The notes beneath the pieces are model-generated. The model was not told the origin of the DNA and searched no databases. It saw only the letters and a list, made by a program, of their open reading frames with translations. Positions 12,245-25,394 of a DNA stretch of 64,000 bases are shown one piece after another (the stretch's first letter is position 1; every line of letters begins with the position of its first letter). The DNA is from Perca fluviatilis. Its lineage: Eukaryota; Chordata; Actinopteri; Perciformes; Percidae. The position numbers and the translations under genes are program-made. The stretch lies in NCBI RefSeq assembly GCF_010015445.1, contig NC_053118.1:18113437-18177436 (forward strand), given 5' to 3'.

Positions 12245-15200
12245 CTACTCTTTTCCCAAACTCCCTTGATTATGGAAATTCAAAAAGCAGTTGTGGTTGC
12301 GCGAGATACAAAGAAAGACACAGCACTTAAGACATAGCACTCGAGATGTTCTCTGACAGTCCCCAAAGCGACACTTGCCCCCTTCTCCCTCCCCAAGTTG
12401 CTCTGGCCAGTGGCCTGAACCATCGTACCGTGTGGCTGCATCTGGCAGAGGACTCTCCTCAACCAGGCTGGGATTGGGGGTTTCATTTGTTGCATGAGCC
12501 GTATCTTTGGGGGGTTGAGGGGAAACTGAGTCCTGGGTGTCAGAGCCGCTGGAGAGGATCAAAGCCTTGGACACCTCCAATCTGAAGGCCATGAGAGTCA
12601 AAGGTGCAGACGCTGCCCCGTGTTCCTGTCTGTGTAGGAGCCAGGAGTTGACCAAAGCCAGATCTGTTAGGTACCAGAGTACCGCTTGAGGCCAGCAGGT
12701 TGGGGCCGAGGCAGTGAGAGGGATAGAGTACAGATTCAGCAAATCTCTGTTGAGATGAGCTGACATCTGGGCCATCTCAAAGTTGTCAATGAGTGAAGCC
12801 ATGTTCCTCTGGCCATGTCCCGCAGTAGAAAGTATGAAGCCACAGTGTGATCTGCGTAACATCAGCTTCCCGTCTGAGCTTACAAACTCATCCCCGATCT
12901 GTCCTCGGGCTCCTCCTACCCTTCCTGCACCATGAACCCCAGCAACTAACAAACGCTCGAGCATTGCAGGGGTGGAGAGTTCCTGTTTGCATAGAAACAC
13001 CATACTACCTTTGGGAACCATTTTTTCTACAGCATCTTCTTTGCCCGACAGACCCAACTTAAGATCCACATGTAAGAGAAAACCACCAAATCCAATTAAT
13101 GTAGTACAGTTAAGAGACAGTTTCTTATTGTGCATCTTCCCAGTTAAAGGAAGTGGATATTGGTCAACTGCATAATCACCCTCTCGTCTTAGTGACTGGC
13201 ACCCTGCTTTGAAACGGCACAATAATGGCTGAGCCTTCCACAGGGGATCAGTCTCTGTTTTTGAACTGTTAAGGTCAGTTGGCGTGTCCCCTTGCCTCTG
13301 CCTGTCACTGCGCTGACAAATTTCACTTTGCCTGCTTGAAAGAGTTTTACCTTGCTGTGCATTTTGAAAGTCAATATCATATCTTCCTTCCTGAACATTA
13401 CTGTTGACTGGATCCTTTACAGGAGAGGCAAGCTTCAACATGCGAGACAGCTCGAGGAAACGGGAAAATGGCATGGCGTCAGCAATCAAGGGCACCTTAG
13501 TCAAGTCCTCCCAGTAGAGCCTCGGACTGGGAAACTGAAAAATAGCAAGAGACCAAATAAACTTTTAGTGGTCTTGCATGTCACTAACAGAGCCAAGTAA
13601 ACAAAACGACTCAAAAAACGGAGCACAAACCTTTAAAGTTCCCATTGCAATGTGGATGCCAACAAACCGTGCAACCTCTCTGGCTGTGAAAGGTTTGGCC
13701 AAGTTGGATAGTTTATTTGTGCAATGGGCAATTTCTACCCAGGTATCCCAACCAAAATACTTGGAGAAGTAGTCAATGGACTCTCTGGTCCTGTTTTCCT
13801 CTCTTGGTGTTTGGAGCTGGCTTGTTGAAGTTGGCAAACTAAGGGAGAAAAAGACATTTTTTACCATATTATTCTCCAAAACCCTGATTTCTTCCTTAAT
13901 TGTCCTATTTTAGAACATACAATGAAACATAAGCAGTGCTCTGTAAATGTTTGACAAAAAAAAAAAAAAAGTACTGTACTTTTCTGACATTTCATCTGGC
14001 TGCCATGCTGTGTTTTTTTGGTTCTTGTAGAAATAGGCCATCACTTCTGCTTCTGAGTCAAGCTGAGGATCAGACAATTCAAAACCACCCACGTCCTCTT
14101 CATCAGAATTCTGGAGGAGAAAGTCCCGGAGGGCTTGTGGATGCTGCCACTCAGTGTCTGCCTCAGCTGAAAGATCACATTATATACAGATGAGTTATCT
14201 AAAGTATGATCAAAATGTTTACTCTAGTTTAAGGGCCCTATCTTGCACCCAGCGCAATTGACTTTGTACACCGACGCATGTATCGTTCCTATTTTGCACC
14301 CGACGCACAGCGGACTTTTCCCTCCACAGACGCACGTTGGTAAATTAGGGAATGAACTTGCGCTCCCGGGGGCGGTTCATCAAAAAGAGGAGGCGTGTTC
14401 AGGCGCAAACGTTCCCTGGTGCTATTTTCCAGTTTCAGAAAACAATTCCGCCACTGACCAGGAAAAACCTGGTCTAAAGTCAGTGGTGCTAGTCTAAAGT
14501 CAGTGGTGCGTTATTCAGATGCTATTTTAGGGGCGCATGCTTGGCCATAATGTAGTGTGTGCACAACACGCTACATTATGTACACGGACGCAGCAGTTCC
14601 CATTTTTGCAAACCATACATAATTACAAGGAAAAATATTACTGAAAATGCGCTTCAGGTGTTTAGATAGATCAGGAGGCACTTTACAGTACAGTCCTCAA
14701 AAAGTTGCAGCATTCTTTGTGGCTGGTTGTGTTTTACACAACATTTCCATGAATCATGGATGTGTTGATGACATAAATGAGGAAATATTAGAGGACTTAA
14801 GGAGACGTGATGTTGAACTACGGCGGGATTGGACACTTGAGGGTCTGGGAGTGGCAATGCGCGATGCGCTCCTGGTGGAGTGGGTGGACAGAGATGGAGT
14901 TGGGGGAGGAGGAAGGGGCACAACAGGAGCAGGTGGTGCGTTTGGAGGCCCATGCTTCATGGCTGCAGCAATCCTCTCCAGACTTGAGGAGATGCGCCCG
15001 AGGGGCCGCAGCAACATCGCCACCCGGTCAAGACGGGCATTTATTACTTCCGCATCCCGGACAGCTCCCGCTGGCGTGCGCCAGGCAAATCCGCCGTCAT
15101 AATGGCAATCCGCCATGGAACAAGCGCGCCTGCTCTTAAAGGGAATGTGAGATGACACTCTGATTGGTTTATTGCACGTTACGCCCAAACCACACCCAGC

Positions 15201-18200
15201 TACTTCAGACCAACCTATTTTAGATTTGCGTCGGGCGCAAGACTCATTTCATTTCATCGCCGGTATAATAGCAACAGCGCCAGAGATCCGCCCACAAAGC
15301 TACTTGCGTTTCGCGTTTGATACTTGCGTTTCAGATCGTTAAAATAGGGCCCTAAGAATGTAAAACAAGTGGCTACAAGTACTGGTCATTTTCAAATAAA
15401 AAACAAACCTTGTCCATCTGCAAAGTCACTGACCCCTGGTTCTGACAATAGTCCTCTCACTCTCATTTCCTGGTAGTCAAGTGCAGAAGGGCTCCATTCA
15501 TCTGTTGTTAACAGATTCAACATTAAAATCTTCCTATAATCATTAGTAATAGGAGATTATCACTGGAAAGGCAATGCCTCACCTAAATTACTATCTGCTG
15601 CTTGATGTTCCGTCTGCTGGGCATCACCGGGTGGTCCCGTTGTTAAATCCCCACTGTTGGTCTGAACAGCTCCCAGTAGAACCTCCCTCTCCTCCTCCTT
15701 TACTGGGTAGAAGATACACTGGTTGGTGTTGAACTCCGGGGTGACGCAACCTTCCTTCCTTGTTGGCTCCCCACTCTCCATTACTGAAAGCAAAAAGCCC
15801 AAAACATCCATCTCTGAAAAGATAAAGCCCTCAAAGGCTTACAGACTGTCAATGCAGTGCACAAAGTGGGGTTACCACCACATTATTATTTAGTCATCAC
15901 CTTTCAATGCTAGAGCTAGGAGGTGATTAGCTTAGCTGGAAATTAGCTAATAGCTAATTACAATACATATCTTCTCTTTGTATGATATGAATATTTGACA
16001 TGGTCCCTGACAAATTTACTTAACCTTGGCTTCTTTATTAATGTTGTTAGCATCGTGGTTAACACTATCACTTAGTTTATGACAAATTGTTTCGGCTGTG
16101 CTTTCTAACATTATGTCATTGTGCTAACCGAGCAACGTTAGCCTTTACAACAGAGCCGCTTCAATACACTTGTTAGATAATGTTTCATTACAGAGTTCTC
16201 TGTTGATTTGTGTTTGTCGCTGTGTGCTAGTGGTGGAAAATAATGTATACAGAGAGCGGCGTGCCAGAAATGCAATGCGCCATGACGTAGGTCCCCTTCA
16301 AGGCCAGGCTGATAGTGGACAGAACTCGTAACAGCAACCACATGCTCATAGTGGCATTGACAATGCATAAGCCTGATTAATGCAGTACATATTTATAACT
16401 GGCTGCATATGAGCATTAAATATTAGAATATTATTCCAATATAAAAAAATAAATAACAAATGGTATTATAGAGGAAGACAGCTCTAATGTGAGTGGCATC
16501 GTTCTTCTTATCTAACCCTCAGGAAGAAAGCAAATAATAATATTTCCCAAAATGTTGAATTAGTACTTACAAATTAGTACTTTAAAATGTACTTATAGTG
16601 TGGTCTAATACTTACATGGACTGGAGGTGTTTTCAATGTTGACTGGCTCCACATTCCATCGGATGTGTCTGCTGCCCTGCGTGTCCTGAGCCTCATTTAG
16701 GACGAGGCTGCAGCTCTCCTCCTTCACCAGAACAGTTCTTATATCACGATGGTGCTGTGGCTGCACACTTGCACTCTGTCTGTTTTGACAGGTGGGTGCA
16801 ACCAGTGGTGGTTCTGACATATTCTCTTCAACCTTGATCTCCTGGCTCCCAGTGGCTTCATTTTCAGCACTACAGTTCACACTCTGGAACAAAAACAAAT
16901 GCTTTAGGTTTGCAATGTTAATTATGCATTGTTAATGTATGGTACTTGTTGGTACAATTGGTATCTCACCTGTCTGTTCCTCGCTGTCATCAGGCATGGC
17001 TCCTTGTCAGCCGTCGCTGTTTGTCTAGAGGTGAGGAACTTTTCAAGTATGATGACTGGCGAATGGTCAGCATCCCTGTCATGTTCCTCTCCTCCCTGCA
17101 GTCCTCTAACATTCATTGCCTCCTCAACACTAGCGGTAACCGACTCCGGCTCAAACACTACTCGCTCTTCAGGAGATTCCTCTAATGTAGAGGGCATGGA
17201 AGGCAAAGGTGTGGCAGGAGCAGTAGCTTTGTTGGTCTCAGGACTGGTCTCTGTCTGTGAAGTCTTTGTGCAGGCCTCGCCTTCGTCATTCATTTCTGAA
17301 TCAGAGCTGATGGGACGTTTCTCGTCATCCTGTTCTTTCTCTGATTCTGTTCCTCCGATCGTATCTCCAGCTGAAACTCTCTTTGATATTGAGTCCCGTT
17401 TTAGACGTCCTGTTGCTCTTCTCCTACCACCATTCCTCAAAAAAGATCCCTTTTCTCCTTTTTTCTTCTGGACTAACATTTCTTCCTCCTCTTCTTTGAT
17501 ATCCACTTGGTGAGTGGAGCATGACACAGTCTGTGAAGTTAGACTTTTTCCAGTTGTTATTTCATCGCTAATTTGCCCAGGAAGTTTGTCAGTGCTTCCA
17601 CCCTCAGAATTGCAGGTTCCATTGGATTCGTTTTGGGAAAAAGTGTCTTCATGAGAGGTTGGTTCATCCCTTTCATTCTGCTCCCCAACAGTGACTAAGT
17701 CTACCTCGAAAAGTAAATCCTCCTTAATGTCTTCACGTGTGGTACCCTGGACTTCAGATTCTGAGCTGGGATTCCTTAGTGTGCCTTCTTCTTGCTTGTC
17801 CTCATCTGATGCCAAAGGCTCTCCTGTGTCTGAACTCTTTGTCTGAGTAGAGGTACTTAAAGGACATTCAGATGTGAAGTTTGGAGGGGCCTCACAGGTT
17901 TTGAATTGATCAGATGGTGAGCGAACTTCTGGAGAGGTATAAGATTGATCATTTGCTCCTGTTTTACTTCTAGTCTTATTTTCAGCATCTGAAGGAGGAA
18001 CAGGTAAAGATGGGGATGGAATCAAAGCTGGAAAAGAGACACTTCGCTCTCTCTCCTCTAATGCCATCTCTGGCTCAGTATCCCAGTCTGTAGCAGCATG
18101 CATCACTCCAACAACCTTACCGTGCTGTTTTGGAAGCTGGTAAAGATCCAATCTGGAGACGCCTTCAAAAATGTTCCCATTGGTGTAAGTGAGACCGGGA

Positions 18201-21200
18201 CTCTCTACGATATGCACCGTTGCCTTGTGCTTTTGAAGGGATGAGACTTCGCTAAATCTTTGCCCACAGTCCTTACACTCTAAGGCACGCTTGGAATGGG
18301 AAGTTATCACTCCTTCAGTCTCCACTTTTGAGGAGGCTTTACGTTTCCTGGTGGTCTTTGGCTTGGTGGGCAGCGTCTCAGGTGCTTGACGGGAAGCCTG
18401 TAGCGAGGACAACAATGAAGGAGCTTTTTGGTTCTTTTTGGGTCTTCCTCCTTTTTTCTTACCTTCTGTGGTAAGACTATTTGTAGATTCAATTGTTGAA
18501 TGTTTGCATTTGTTACTTTTCCTCTGTTGGGACATTGTTTGGGCCTCATGAGGAGAAGCCTCCTGTGTCTGACCTGATGCCTTTGAAGGGTCTAACTTGT
18601 AAACTTTCAGTTGAGGCTGTTTATGACCTTTCAGTAGAAGTAGAGCGTCTTGCGTTATGTGTGGTCCAGGCATGTCTGCTGAAGCTGCGCTTGTTTTTGT
18701 ATTGACATTTTCCTCTTGTGCCAGGTTTTTTGTCAGGTTTTTCTTTCGCTTCCCATCCTTTGCATTCTTGGGCTGGTCTTTTCGGATTAGTTTTGTTTGT
18801 TTTTTCTTTTTAAATGCAGGTGAGGCTACAGTTTTATTCTCACATATGTGTGTCACACCCTCCCTAGCCCCTTCTTTTTGCTTTTTCATATTTTTTTTTC
18901 TTGTATCCTCTTTGATTTGTTGTACTTGTGAGTCCTGTGTTGATGAAGGCGATTTTATTTCAGCCGTAGATATCAAATGTCCCCCTTTCTTGTCCCTTTT
19001 TCCTTTTCTTCCCTTCTTCTGCGACGGTACCTTTTTCTCTGAGAGATTTGTTGTTTGTGTTTGACCTCTTATCCCTTCTTTCTGTGTTGGCTGACGCTGC
19101 TGTGATGGCTTCTTCTGTTTCTTGTTTTTCTTCTCTTTATTTTGTGGACCAAATTTAACAACAAGGTGAGACTTTTTTGTTCTTTTCCGTTTGGCAGGTG
19201 TGGCATCAATTTGTAAATCATCCTTGTATATGGAACCAACCAGTTCTTGCATATATCCTTGAAAGATAAATGCCCTGCTAGGCTTTCTTTTCCGCACTTT
19301 CACCAGTTCTTGAGCTGACATTACATTTATGGGTAACTCTGACATCTGTGGCACCTGCTTGGTCTCTAAGTGTGATGGAACCTCTTCTTTTGCAGGTGGA
19401 ACCTCTACTTCAGACAGGTTTTCCACCTGCTCCTGATCCTTCTTGCTATCTACCAGTAATTTCTCAGATGGTTCTTGTTCAGATGGTTCTTCAGCTTGTT
19501 CCTGTGTCTCTTGTGGTGCAGCTCCATCCATCAGTGGGTGGTCCTCATCTAGACTTACTGTTTGAATCTGTGAATCAACCTTTTCTTTGAGATTAGTTTC
19601 AGATTCACTTGGAGTTTGTGTAAGTGTGTCTGGTGTAACAAAATGGCAAGAAGGAAGGCCCTGTTGCTCGGTTTGTAAAGGCATCAGCTCAAGCTCAACT
19701 GTAGTCATAAGTGGTGGGGCTGACAGGCTGGTCTCCTGCTCATCTAATACAGTCTGATCCGCAGTCTTCTCCAGGTCAGTGGTTGGTACCAGAGAGGACA
19801 GGATATCATTTTGTGGGACAGTTTGGGATTGTTCCAGCTCCACAGTTGGTATAAGTTCTAATATGACTGTTTGCTCAAGGTTTTCCTCTACCTCATTCTG
19901 ACAAACCATTTGATCCATTGCATCAGACTGAATTGCACTAATATCGGGCTGTTGAAGGATCTGATGCATGACCTCTCCCTCCGGCCCCTCTGTATGTTGA
20001 GTCGGATTGAATGTTAGCTCCATATTTTCCCCTGCTGCTATATGGGAACCTAGTTCTGAGAAAGAGGGGTTTTCCAACTGTTCATCTGGCGTAATAGGTT
20101 CCAGTATAATTGTTTGCTCCATTGAATAACATGTGTTATTTGAAGGGTCCAATTCAACTATCTTAGATTCCGGCTGTTTCAGTCCTAGAAAATCCATCTG
20201 TGGTGGATTGAGATTAAAATTCCCTGTTTCTATCAGCTGGGATATCTGCTGCACTTCCAGTGGTGGGGCATGAGGTGGCACCTGCCCCAATATGACAACT
20301 TGGTTCACTTTCTGCACATTTCCCAAAGATTCAATAAGTCTGCGAATCTGTTCTGTGTCAATATTGGCATCAACCTTTTGTAGAGGTCCATTGGGCTCCA
20401 TCTGTAGTAAAGCTGGTTGGCAAAAAGATATTGGAGTAATAATGGGTGTACTTTGTTTCACTTGCTGCCCAGCTGGGAGGGTCTTACTGGCTGCAGCAGG
20501 CAACACATTGTGCTTAGTTTTCATGTGATGTAGACGTGTCTTGGTACTCTTGAAAGTGGACTTGCAAACCAAACAAGGGTACTTTATTGTAGAAGCACCT
20601 AAAGATAATAAAGGAAGACAGTTGTGATGCATTATGGTATACCATGGAAAGCACAACATATTTCTGGCTACCTAATAGATATAGTTTATCATTTAAGTTT
20701 TTTTTTTTCTTTCTAATACAACAGCGATATTTAGATAATTTTCAACACCCCTAGTATAAAGAATACATTATTGTTTTTATATATGTTTTCTAATCAACAC
20801 CAGACCTTTTTGAGACATGTATTGGCTACAAAAACATTAAAATAATGTCACATACAACACATTGTACTAATCTAAACTAAGCCCTTGACTCCACGGTTTA
20901 GATGATGCATCCCTAATATTTTATAATTTTAGATCAGAAAAAGGACTAAGAATAAGAGTCTACAACAATGCTAGCAGCTCTGTGAGGCTGTACATAAGCA
21001 CAGCATTGCTTTAAATTGAATGCTGGAGACAGCAGGTATAATGGCCTGACTCTTAGTTTAGTGTGTTAGCATGCTAACATTTGCTAATTAGCACCAAATG
21101 CATGAAGTCCAGTTGAAACTGATGGTATTGTCATTAGTATTTAGTCACAAACCAAAATTAAAATTTGAACTGATGATGGCGCTACATGACAAGTTAAGGA

Positions 21201-24200
21201 ATTAACAACAAGATTACAATTCATCCTGAGACGGACATGAATGTCTGTACCAAATATAATTTAATAGTTGTTGAGACATTTCCCTCAAAACCACAACTGT
21301 CAACTTCATAGTGGTGCCAGAAGGAAAGTCAGGGGATTCACAAATTCATTAGGATTCATCCTTTGAGAACTTTGAATGAGTGTACAAACTTTAATGGGAA
21401 TCCATAAATGTTGAGACATTTCAGTCTGGACCAAAGTGGTGGACTGACTAAACTAATACATTCATCCCTAATACCATGTTGCTAGCAAAGCTAAAGAAGT
21501 ATGTTAACATTTGAATGTGTAAAATAATAAGACATCCGTAACAGACATTTTTCTTACCATTATCTTTCTTGAGTGGTGCTTTAGCTGTGGTGTCTCCCTC
21601 TCCTTCAGCTCCCTCTGGCAAGTGTGACACCATATGTTTCTGCAGAGCTTTGGACATAGTGAACCTCTTTCCACACTCCTTGCAAACATACGGCCTCTCT
21701 CCAGTGTGTGTGCGGCGGTGATACTTCAGCAATGTCATCGTTTTGCAAGGTTTGCCACAGTCAGCGCAGGCATAACCGTCCTGGCCAAAATGAATTTTTT
21801 TATGAAGGGTGAGCTCTGATGACTTATTGAAGGCCTGGCCACAGATTGGACACTTGAAGGGTTTCTTCTCTGTGTGGGCTTTCTGGTGGATCATGAGCTC
21901 GGTGGAGTTTGTGAAGTGGCGGTCACAAACGTAACAGGCGAAAAGGGCGTTCCTAAGAATGCACTGTTCATATTCTGCTGGGTGGCTCAACTTCAGGTGA
22001 CGCTCTTTGCTCTTGTGATCACTGAAGATTATGTGGCACTCGATGCACTGCAGGGAGAGCTGAGACGCTACAGGGAAACAGGGCACGAGGTGAAGAAAGT
22101 TTACATCCATATTCTTAGAATAGAGAGATTTATTCATAAAAAGTATAAAGGCTGGCAAAAATAAAACATAATGTGGCTCTGGAGGGTAATTAAGGCACAT
22201 TCTCGTGTAAACAACTCACAGCAAATAAATGTTTGTCTGGGCAAACAAAATAGTGAAAGGCAACCCTACATCTTCCACAACTTCTATTTACCATCAAGAT
22301 AAGGTCGCATTAATTTATTGCCATACATGCAGGGACGGACTGACAATCTGTGCGTTCTGGAAAAGTCCAGAATGGCTGTCGGCACAAAAAAAAAAAAAAA
22401 AGTCTATTAAAGCGATATTAACAGCCAACAGCAGGGGGCGCAAATACAATCACTTATATGCTACGTGTAAAAATAAAACTGAAGAAGAGTCGGCCTACGT
22501 CATTAGACGTCAGTTAATCTCACATCAGCAATACTGGTAAGTGCGAGGAGCAGGAAACTTATAGGCTGCCTTTATTCCCATCTTAGCGAATTGCATAGTC
22601 AGCTCAACATGAGTGTGCATCATGATTATGAAAATGATCATGCCATTTAGTGCTGTCAAACTTAACGTATTTAATCATTTCTGTTAGGTTAATTTGAAAT
22701 GTTAAACGGTTAGAAATGAATCGCGGGTTGACCGCGATTTCACTTGGTTGTATGAGAGGTTGTAGTGAGCTCACTTTTGCTGCTAGGATGAAGACTATGG
22801 TATAAAATTAAACGGGAAAACATCAGGCATGCATTGGTACCACTCTAAAAGTGATAACAAACAGGGAAGGGGGCTAAATAATTAACCAAATTTAACCAAA
22901 AGTTTAACCAAAAAATCCTAGCTTGCACTTTCTGTCTGTCTTCCATCAGAGTGCAGTTTTTCCTTGTCTTTCATATTTGTGTTTACTATTGTGGAACTGG
23001 CAAAGACCTGGAGGTTGTTTGTGAAAGCTTCACAGACAACATTGATAAGGCCGAGTCATTTTCATCATTTCACAGCCTTAATATGAATCAAAAGTGTAAT
23101 ATAAAAGTGTAAAATATGAAATAGGTTATTCAATGCTAATTCTTTAACACAAAGCAACACATGTTATATACATTTATATTTGAATAGTTATAGTAGTAAC
23201 TAACACTCTCAGTGTAGTTTGGGTATAGGCCTACAATATATCTAATCCCCATGTTCAGGTACAGCAAGTAGCCTACTTTATCTCTGAAAGTGTAGTCAGT
23301 AATACTGTGGTTTCTGTAGCCAGTGACATTTCATTATTTGTATTTTATTTTCAATGCAGATGTAATGGCATTGTACATTTTTAGTTTTTATTTGAAGGCT
23401 GAGGCTTCATTAATAAACACAACCCAAATTATCATCATTGGTTTTGAGTTTGGTTTTACTTGCTGTGAATACAGTATTGTGGCATAGTATCAGGACATCC
23501 TGGCTAGTATCTGTCGCGCACGGCTACGGGCGAATGGCCGGATGATGGGCTATTTGGGAGAAAGTCCAGGGCTGTTTTTTAGCCCCAGTCCATCCCTGCA
23601 TACATGTGAAGTCAAAATTGGAAAACACATCATTACTGTCCTCTGTGCGTTGGAGCCTGCAGTATAGCCAATAGTGGATTTTTGAGGCAGGTACCAATTT
23701 AGATATATGAGAGTTTAATAAATATGATAATAATATATCAGCCAAATGCTTTGGTGACTTTGGCTGCTATTGAACACCAAAACCTATTAACTGCACTACC
23801 AGTATGGTAAAACAAAACATGGAGGTATTTTAAGAGTATTCTATCTTGTAAAACTGCACTGCAAAATGACTGAATTTCACTGTTATGTTTGAGCACACTT
23901 AGCTACTGAAAATATTTTTAACAATAGCCTATATTGTGTATTTAACCTAAAACAACAGTAATCAACATGCCAGGTAGAAATCACATTATTCATTAGACTA
24001 CTGTAGAAAATCACAGTAACTAACATGCTATGACAGTAAATCACAGCAACCACCACCCTACTGTGGAAAATCTGTTTACTATGTGGACCGATGGACTGCC
24101 ATATCACATTGTAAACTGGGTTTTGAGAAACCACAGAACATCCCAACTACAAAATGTGATTTAAAGTACTGTTATATTTCCTTTTTATAGTGGAAAATGA

Positions 24201-24773
24201 ATAATCAAACACCAAATGGGTCTCTCAATCCTTGCCTGGTTCAGAAAGGTATAACACAGAACACCACACATACATGGTGAAATACTCACATGTGAGAGGC
24301 ATAACCAGTGGTTTGGACATGTCCATCTTCAGAGGATCTACCATGGCCTTCTTGGAAGGAACATATTTCCTACCATCACGGATACCTGTATTCTGTTTCT
24401 TTGCCTTTGGCTCACCACACCCAGGATTTGCATTTGTGTCAGGTACCGGTTCTGTGGGGGCACTTGACTTCGAAGCAGAGCTTGTCTCCATCCCTGCAGT
24501 GTCAACTGGGGGCTCTGTTAGTGGCTGAACAGTAGGCTCATTCTCCACTGATTGTGTGACTGCCATACTTGCAGGTGTTTCTGCTGTTAGCAACCCTGTC
24601 CCATTTTCCTGTGGCGAGACTACTGCTGCAGTCCCGTCAGGTTCATTCTCCTTTTCTTGTGCATCTGGTTCACTCTGTGCTGGCAGATCTTCAGTCTCTG
24701 TGTCCAGTGGTTGCTCTGTGGTTGCTGTGGTCACAGGGTTTGGCCCGCAGTTTGACTGGGTCGGACTCTGCAT
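12245..24773 (-). CDS. Candidate zinc finger-piggyBac transposase (PGBD) fusion protein
   Basis: Nine coding exons read in one frame: 24773-24290, 22067-21558, 20598-16970, 16883-16616, 15783-15583, 15501-15409, 14166-13980, 13838-13631 and 13534-12245, about 2,289 residues. Residues 1-161 are Ser/Thr/Glu-rich. Five C2H2 fingers (CIECHIIF to CKECGKRF) span about 169-305, one is at about 340 (CLVCKSTF) and one at about 1103 (CKDCGQRF). Residues 340-1540 are otherwise acidic, Gln/Ser/Lys-rich and probably disordered. From about 1800 a piggyBac DDE domain follows (FTAREVARFVGIHIAMGTLK, YWEDL, FSRFLELSRMLKL, LTDLALVNSWLLHR). It ends with a Cys-rich finger (CRFGDC…CLKCCVFLC…C…H). At least one catalytic Asp seems lost, so a host DNA/chromatin-binding role is more likely than transposition. 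The 16616-to-15783 join could instead separate two genes: an ATG lies two bases into exon 15783. Confidence 0.7.
14233..15352 (+). mobile_element. PIF/Harbinger DNA transposon, internally deleted
   Basis: Short terminal inverted repeats GGGCCCTAT(C/T)TT bound the element, and TAA sits at both edges (14230-14232 and 15353-15355) as the 3-bp target duplication typical of Harbinger. The plus-strand ORF at 14647-15102 carries the end of a HARBI1-like transposase: RFRCLDRSGGTLQYSPQKVA then VAGCVLHNISMNHG. The amino-terminal and most catalytic parts are missing. An opposite-strand ORF (15188-14754) has a helical stretch (ARLDRVAMLL…SSLERIAAAM) that might be a remnant of the accessory Myb/SANT protein. 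It is inserted in the intron between the 15409 and 14166 exons of the fusion gene. Confidence 0.85.
22330..23598. mobile_element. Non-autonomous hAT element, 1,269 bp
   Basis: Termini are CAGGGACGGACTG and CAGTCCATCCCTG (inverted, one mismatch). Both sides carry the perfect 8-bp duplication CATACATG (22322-22329 and 23599-23606). It contains no transposase ORF. It lies in intron 1 of the fusion gene. Confidence 0.88.
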
Positions 24774-25394
24774 GGCTGCCTGCCTTTTGGCTCCTCAAAT
24801 GCACTTGCAAATATAGGTTTCTATGAAATCAGGTTCTACACAGAAACACAGAATGAGTTAATTACATAAACCAACACATAGTTACATAAACACTTACTGA
24901 TATCACAGATGTCATTCAAACGTGCTCAACTGCTGTATAAAATATGAGTCTTTAAGCAGGGAATAGCATCTTTGTTACACGGCGACAGCTGGGAGACCAG
25001 GGAATGAATGGGTTTAAAACATTTGTATTACAAAAGAAGACCGACCGACATGGAGGGCAGCCGTTGGAGGCTGATGTATAACCCAAATTCTACTTTGTGT
25101 AATTGGCATGAATAGTGTATGAATACCATACTGTCTATGATGAATACAGTGCTTTGCCATGCTGATAGTTTGTTGAAAACCCCCTCTAATAATAACCAGA
25201 TACAGATAATGGTAGCCCTGTTAGCTTAAATTCAATGATTTGCGGTAAAAACTAAAATCGTGTAGCAACTGTTTGCATTTCCGACCCGTTACAGCGCCAA
25301 AGACGCTTACTATTCGTTCACTTTCTACGTTTCCCTTTTTACACAGAGACCCGTATAACTGTATGAATGCCGGAGGATGTAGATTTAAGGTTAC

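Noticed and set aside
16138..16368. 76-codon minus ORF as an exon of the fusion gene
   Set aside because: There are no flanking splice sites in a fitting phase and no motif. The region could hold a promoter if the PGBD part is a separate gene.
16929..17513. Plus-strand ORF of 194 codons
   Set aside because: It is the complement of the Ser/Glu-rich coding exon of the fusion gene and has no motif.
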